Source: Caldilineaceae bacterium
GTDB taxonomy: Bacteria; Chloroflexota; Anaerolineae; Caldilineales; Caldilineaceae
Assembly: GCA_024643705.1 (NCBI GenBank)
Contig: JAHEML010000095.1
Location: 1 to 9,038 of the forward strand
Direction of reading: 5' to 3'
Length of the DNA: 9,038 bases
Below the pieces are notes generated by a model. That model was not told where the DNA came from, searched no databases, and was given only the letters and a program-made list of their open reading frames with translations. This document shows positions 6,648 through 9,038 of the stretch, one piece after another. Position numbers and translations under genes: made by a program. How positions within the stretch are numbered: position 1 is the stretch's first letter; the number at the start of each line of letters is the position of its first letter.

Positions 6648-7025
6648 CTATTCCGGCAGAACCGCAATCACATCGACTTCGATCAGGATATTCGGTAGTT
6701 GCACGCCAACCGTCGTGCGCGCTGGGTAGGGTTTGGTAAGATAGGCCTGATAGACCTGGTTCATTTCGGCAAAATCGCTCAGATTAGCCAGATAGACGCC
6801 CGTTTTGGTTACATGCGCCCAATCCGTGCCCGCGGCTTCTAACAATACCTTCAAATTCTCGAAGACCTGCACTGCCTGGCTGCGGAAATCCGGCGCGATC
6901 TCGCCTGTAGCTGGGTTGCGTGGACCTTGCCCCGAAATATAGACCGTCGGCCCACTCGCCACAATCCCCTGGGAATAGATACCCGCGGGTGGGGCGCCCT
7001 TTTCGGAAGATACTTCTTTACGCAT
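6648..7025 (-). CDS. RidA family enamine/imine deaminase
   Basis: 125 residues, the canonical RidA length. RidA hydrolyses the reactive enamine/imine products of PLP enzymes (for example 2-aminoacrylate) to 2-oxo acids and ammonia. Key positions are visible: Y17-S-Q-G-I (substrate-pocket tyrosine), YISGQGPRNPATGEI (29-43), VFENLKVLLEAAG (54-66), HVTKTGVYLANLSDF (71-85), P101-A-R103 (the catalytic arginine that binds the carboxylate) and LIEVDVIAVLPE with E116 (the water-activating glutamate). So it is predicted to be active; the cysteine next to the arginine in E. coli RidA is replaced by threonine here. GAGGAG lies 9 bases before the ATG. The gap to the dipeptidase gene is 39 bases and to the second Rid gene 38 bases, consistent with one operon. 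Confidence 0.9.
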   Translation of the reverse strand: MRKEVSSEKGAPPAGIYSQGIVASGPTVYISGQGPRNPATGEIAPDFRSQAVQVFENLKVLLEAAGTDWAHVTKTGVYLANLSDFAEMNQVYQAYLTKPYPARTTVGVQLPNILIEVDVIAVLPE

Positions 7026-7064
7026 ATCTGGTTACTCCTCATGAATCATCGAAACGTCTTTGCA

Positions 7065-8138
7065 CTACAACACATCATGCAATAGCCGCAGCCAGTTTCC
7101 GTGGCAAATGGCGTTGATATCGCTCTCTTTGTAGCCCCGCTCTCCCAAAATTTCGGGAATCTGCTGTAAATCGGTGATCGTATCCAGATCGCTGGGGGAC
7201 TGCTCCCGGCCAAAGCCTCCGTCCAAATCTGTGCCCAGGGCCACATGCCGGGCATTGCCCGCCAACTGGCAGATATGGTCGATATGATCCACCACATCCC
7301 CAATAAAAACACCCTCGCTGCTCTGCTGCCCTGCCCGCCAGTTAGGCGTCACCATCCAAATATCAAACGCGGCACCGATGACTCCACCTCGTTCGAAGAT
7401 GGCCCGCAATTGATCATCGCTGAATTGACGTTGGTGGGGCACAATGGCCCGGCAGTTATTGTGGCTGGCAAGCACAGAGCCATCGAAAATCTCCAGCGCT
7501 TCCCAAAACGCCTGATCCGAGAGGTGGGTCAAATCAAGAAGCATGCCCAACCGTTCCATCTCCTCCAACAAAGGTCGTCCCAAATCGGTTAAACCGATTT
7601 CTGTGCCTGTACCGCCTGCGTAGCGGCAGGGGCCGTAATGGGCAGGGCCAATAGCCCGCAGACCCGCCGCATACCAGGCTTCCACCTGCTCTGGATAGAG
7701 GATAGGGTCTGCCCCTTCCATAGAAATCACAAAACCCAGGGGTGGCTCCGCGCCTTCCCCAGCCCCATCATCTTCCCATTCCACCCAATCGTTCCAATGG
7801 CTGTCCAACTGATCCGCGCTGGTGATCACCCGCACCACATCCATCTCTTCCAACGCGCGGTAGTAGGCCAACTGGCCGTGGGCCATGCCATAGGCCTGGG
7901 CGGGAGAATCGTAATCGATATGGGGGGCCGGACGCCCTGTGGAGCGGGCGATGAGAGTGGCGAACGAGAGGCCAATACGTCCGCGCCTCATCTCTGGATA
8001 GGCAACAGTGCCCTGGCCGCGCCCCTTACCTGGGGTCTGCTGCTCCCGGCTGCGGATGGTGTAGGCCGAAGCCAGCAAATCCCGGTTGCCTTGCAGGGCA
8101 TTCATGGAGAGATCAAGGTGGGCGTCGATGAGAAGCAT
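7065..8138 (-). CDS. Membrane dipeptidase (renal dipeptidase family, peptidase M19)
   Basis: 357 residues. M19 enzymes are zinc dipeptidases that cleave many L-X dipeptides, often with D-residues or dehydro residues at the C-side. The ligands are all present: H7-x-D9 (DAHLDL), the bridging E141 (SMEGADP), H205 (LDLTHLSDQAFWEAL), H226 (ASHNNCR) and D304 (GTDLDGGFG); R237 is in the place of the substrate-binding arginine. No signal peptide or lipobox is seen, so it is probably cytoplasmic despite the family name. AGGAG lies 7 bases before the ATG at 8138. It is 57 bases after the selenoprotein and 39 bases before the RidA gene. M19 enzymes can hydrolyse dehydrodipeptides, whose product is an enamine, which would be a RidA substrate; this link is inference. 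Confidence 0.92.
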   Translation of the reverse strand: MLLIDAHLDLSMNALQGNRDLLASAYTIRSREQQTPGKGRGQGTVAYPEMRRGRIGLSFATLIARSTGRPAPHIDYDSPAQAYGMAHGQLAYYRALEEMDVVRVITSADQLDSHWNDWVEWEDDGAGEGAEPPLGFVISMEGADPILYPEQVEAWYAAGLRAIGPAHYGPCRYAGGTGTEIGLTDLGRPLLEEMERLGMLLDLTHLSDQAFWEALEIFDGSVLASHNNCRAIVPHQRQFSDDQLRAIFERGGVIGAAFDIWMVTPNWRAGQQSSEGVFIGDVVDHIDHICQLAGNARHVALGTDLDGGFGREQSPSDLDTITDLQQIPEILGERGYKESDINAICHGNWLRLLHDVL

Positions 8139-8195
8139 GGGAGAACTCCTGACAGGGAAAAGACAAAAGGGGGATGCAAAAGGAGAAGTTTGTCC

Positions 8196-8894
8196 CTATC
8201 CAAACGCGTCCCGAAACTCCGAGACCGCTTTCGGTCCGCTCCGCTCCAGGCCAGCGTAGAACTGCTGTTGGTCTTGGATGCGATAGTCCAGCCGTTCTAC
8301 CCGGAAAGGAACCATTCGCTCCCTATTGCGCCGCCGATCCAATACTTGCAGAAAATACTGCACTGCGTTGTCCACGCTGTGGGAATCGGACCAGTCGGAT
8401 TTGTAAAGAGGCGTACCTGCCTGATTGAAGATCCACGTCATGTTGGGCATGGAGCCATAGGCACGGTGGCAAGCCCCGTCCAAACTGTCAACCAGGATTG
8501 AGCGGCTGACACCCAACACATCCCGCAGAGCCACGCCGTGGCGCAACTTTTGATCCATGGATGTGTGGTGCGGATAAAACTCCCCCGGATGGGCTTCGTT
8601 GGTATAGAGAAAAATGGAGCCAACCCCCGCTTCGGCGTACCGTTGGGCAATGGTGTTCATGGATGGCGACGCCATCCCACAGTAGGGTCAGGTGAAGCTG
8701 CCGAACTCGACGATTGTATAGATGTTGGCCGACCAGACCGCAGACAGACTCGTCTCCCCACCGTCCAACGCCCACAGAGGAAAGTCGGGTGCTTTGCTTC
8801 CCAAGGGCGGGCTTTGATCAAAACGCATCCACGGCTCAAATTTGGCAGGGACAAACTCGTCGTAATTATAGCGGGTGAGGAGATCATCCGTCAT
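8196..8894 (-). CDS. Iodothyronine deiodinase-like selenoprotein with in-frame TGA (selenocysteine 69)
   Basis: 232 residues if TGA at 8688-8690 is read as selenocysteine. Upstream part: thioredoxin-like opening GSKAPDFPLWALDG (32-45) and strand IYTIVEFGSFT (58-68). Then U69-P-Y-C72, followed without a frame change by GMASPSMNTIAQRYAEAG, SIFLYTNEAHPGE (E100, H102), GVSRSILVDSLDG and AYGSMPNMTWIFNQAG. This order (FGSxTUPxx, then Y-x-x-EAHP, then VDS/VDT, then AYG.xP) is that of the deiodinase family, in which Sec is the catalytic residue. The Sec and C72 make a UxxC redox pair. The 45 residues after the fold (from about 188, RRRNRERMVPFRVERLDYR) are an extension I do not recognise. AAGGA precedes the ATG at 8894. 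A nonsense mutation or a sequencing error in a cysteine codon is the alternative. The conserved flanks and SECIS-like hairpin favour Sec. The biochemical substrate is unlikely to be thyroid hormone. Confidence 0.85.
8661..8677 (-). promoter_or_regulatory. Candidate bacterial SECIS hairpin
   Basis: In the mRNA, GGAUGGC (8677-8671) pairs perfectly with GCCAUCC (8667-8661) around the loop GUC (8670-8668). The loop begins 18 nt after the UGA and its first base is G. Published bacterial SECIS features are a short stem with a small apical loop about 16-37 nt after UGA and a G within the first two loop bases, so this fits. It lies inside the coding sequence (G-M-A-S-P-S). SelB binding is inferred. 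Confidence 0.6.
8688..8690 (-). other. In-frame TGA read as selenocysteine
   Basis: On the minus strand the codons read FGSFT-TGA-PYCGM. The reading frame is open for 68 codons before and 163 codons after, with family similarity on both sides. No gene in the window ends in TGA, and no other real gene has an internal TGA. Global reassignment of TGA to Trp or Gly is therefore not indicated. Confidence 0.8.
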
Positions 8895-8929
8895 GGAGGT
8901 TCCTTTGGGAGTACGTGTGCATACTGGGC

Positions 8930-8966
8930 AGTGCGTGCTGCATATTTATCCTACGCACCACGCACT
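8930..8966. repeat. Imperfect inverted repeat before the selenoprotein gene
   Basis: Arms 8930-8941 (AGTGCGTGCTGC) and 8955-8966 pair at 11 of 12 positions around a 13-base AT-rich loop. It sits in the 78-base gap between the upstream gene's stop and the selenoprotein start. There is no T tract. It could be a weak terminator, an attenuator, an operator-like palindrome or a dispersed repeat; no clear promoter can be seen in the same gap. Confidence 0.5.
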
Positions 8967-8972
8967 CGATTC

Positions 8973-9038
8973 CTACGCTGTTTCCAGGGCGACGCCATAA
9001 CTTTCCACAACTGCCAGGGTTTGGGCGTCGAGCAGTTT
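8973..9038 (-). CDS. C-terminal end of an unrecognised protein (5' part outside window)
   Basis: The frame enters from the right edge and reads KLLDAQTLAVVESYGVALETA, then TAG at 8975-8973. Codon use resembles the neighbouring genes and the stop type (TAG) is that of the other minus-strand genes. With 21 residues no family can be named. It is 78 bases upstream of the selenoprotein gene on the same strand and could be the previous gene of the same operon. An inverted repeat lies in the gap, so the link is uncertain. Confidence 0.45.
   Translation of the reverse strand, partial: KLLDAQTLAVVESYGVALETA

Noticed and set aside
7638..8501. Plus-strand frame of 287 codons across the dipeptidase and selenoprotein genes
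   Set aside because: It spans two real genes and their spacer on the opposite strand, and the translation shows no domain.
8688..8690. Reading the TGA as a nonsense mutation or as two separate genes
   Set aside because: The codon sits exactly at the family's Sec position, both sides are conserved in one frame, a SECIS-like stem follows, and the downstream half has no good start or ribosome site at its ATG (8675). A sequencing error cannot be fully excluded.

Overview
The window is a 9 kb piece of a bacterial chromosome of moderately high GC content, with short spacers and good Shine-Dalgarno sites before most genes. The gene families, and a HlyD-type adaptor built on tandem 'LKEGPSQ' coiled-coil units, suggest a member of the Chloroflexota (Anaerolineae or Caldilineae-like). 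That placement is inference from gene style, not from a marker gene. No rRNA, tRNA, insertion sequence or CRISPR array was seen.

Layout. (1) 1-1518, minus: a calcineurin-like metallophosphoesterase with a long, barrel-like C-terminal region, cut by the left edge. (2) 1519-1658: a divergent intergenic region with a good sigma70-type promoter for the next gene and a possible leaderless -10 for gene 1. (3) 1659-2969, plus: a HlyD/membrane-fusion adaptor without its ABC partner, followed by a strong hairpin. (4) 3071-6058, plus: a luciferase-like flavin monooxygenase, a phytanoyl-CoA-dioxygenase-like Fe(II)/2-oxoglutarate oxygenase and a creatininase-family metal amidohydrolase. (5) 6157-8894, minus, converging on group 4: in transcription order a deiodinase-like selenoprotein, an M19 membrane dipeptidase and two different RidA-family proteins. 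(6) 8973-9038, minus: the last 21 codons of another gene.

The highlight is 8196-8894. This is one reading frame broken by a single in-frame TGA (8688-8690), placed exactly where iodothyronine deiodinases carry selenocysteine (FGSxTUPxx). Homology to that family continues on both sides. A perfect 7-bp hairpin starts 10 nt after the TGA, with its apical loop beginning at nt 18 and opening with G, as expected for a bacterial SECIS element. A conventional gene caller would split this into two short ORFs or call it a pseudogene. None of the nine visible gene ends in the window uses TGA as stop (six TAG, three TAA).

Functionally, groups 4 and 5 look like small-molecule catabolism or detoxification: two oxygenases, an amide hydrolase, a dipeptidase, two enamine/imine deaminases and a selenium-dependent redox enzyme. 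The substrate cannot be read from the sequence, and co-function of the two convergent groups is inference.
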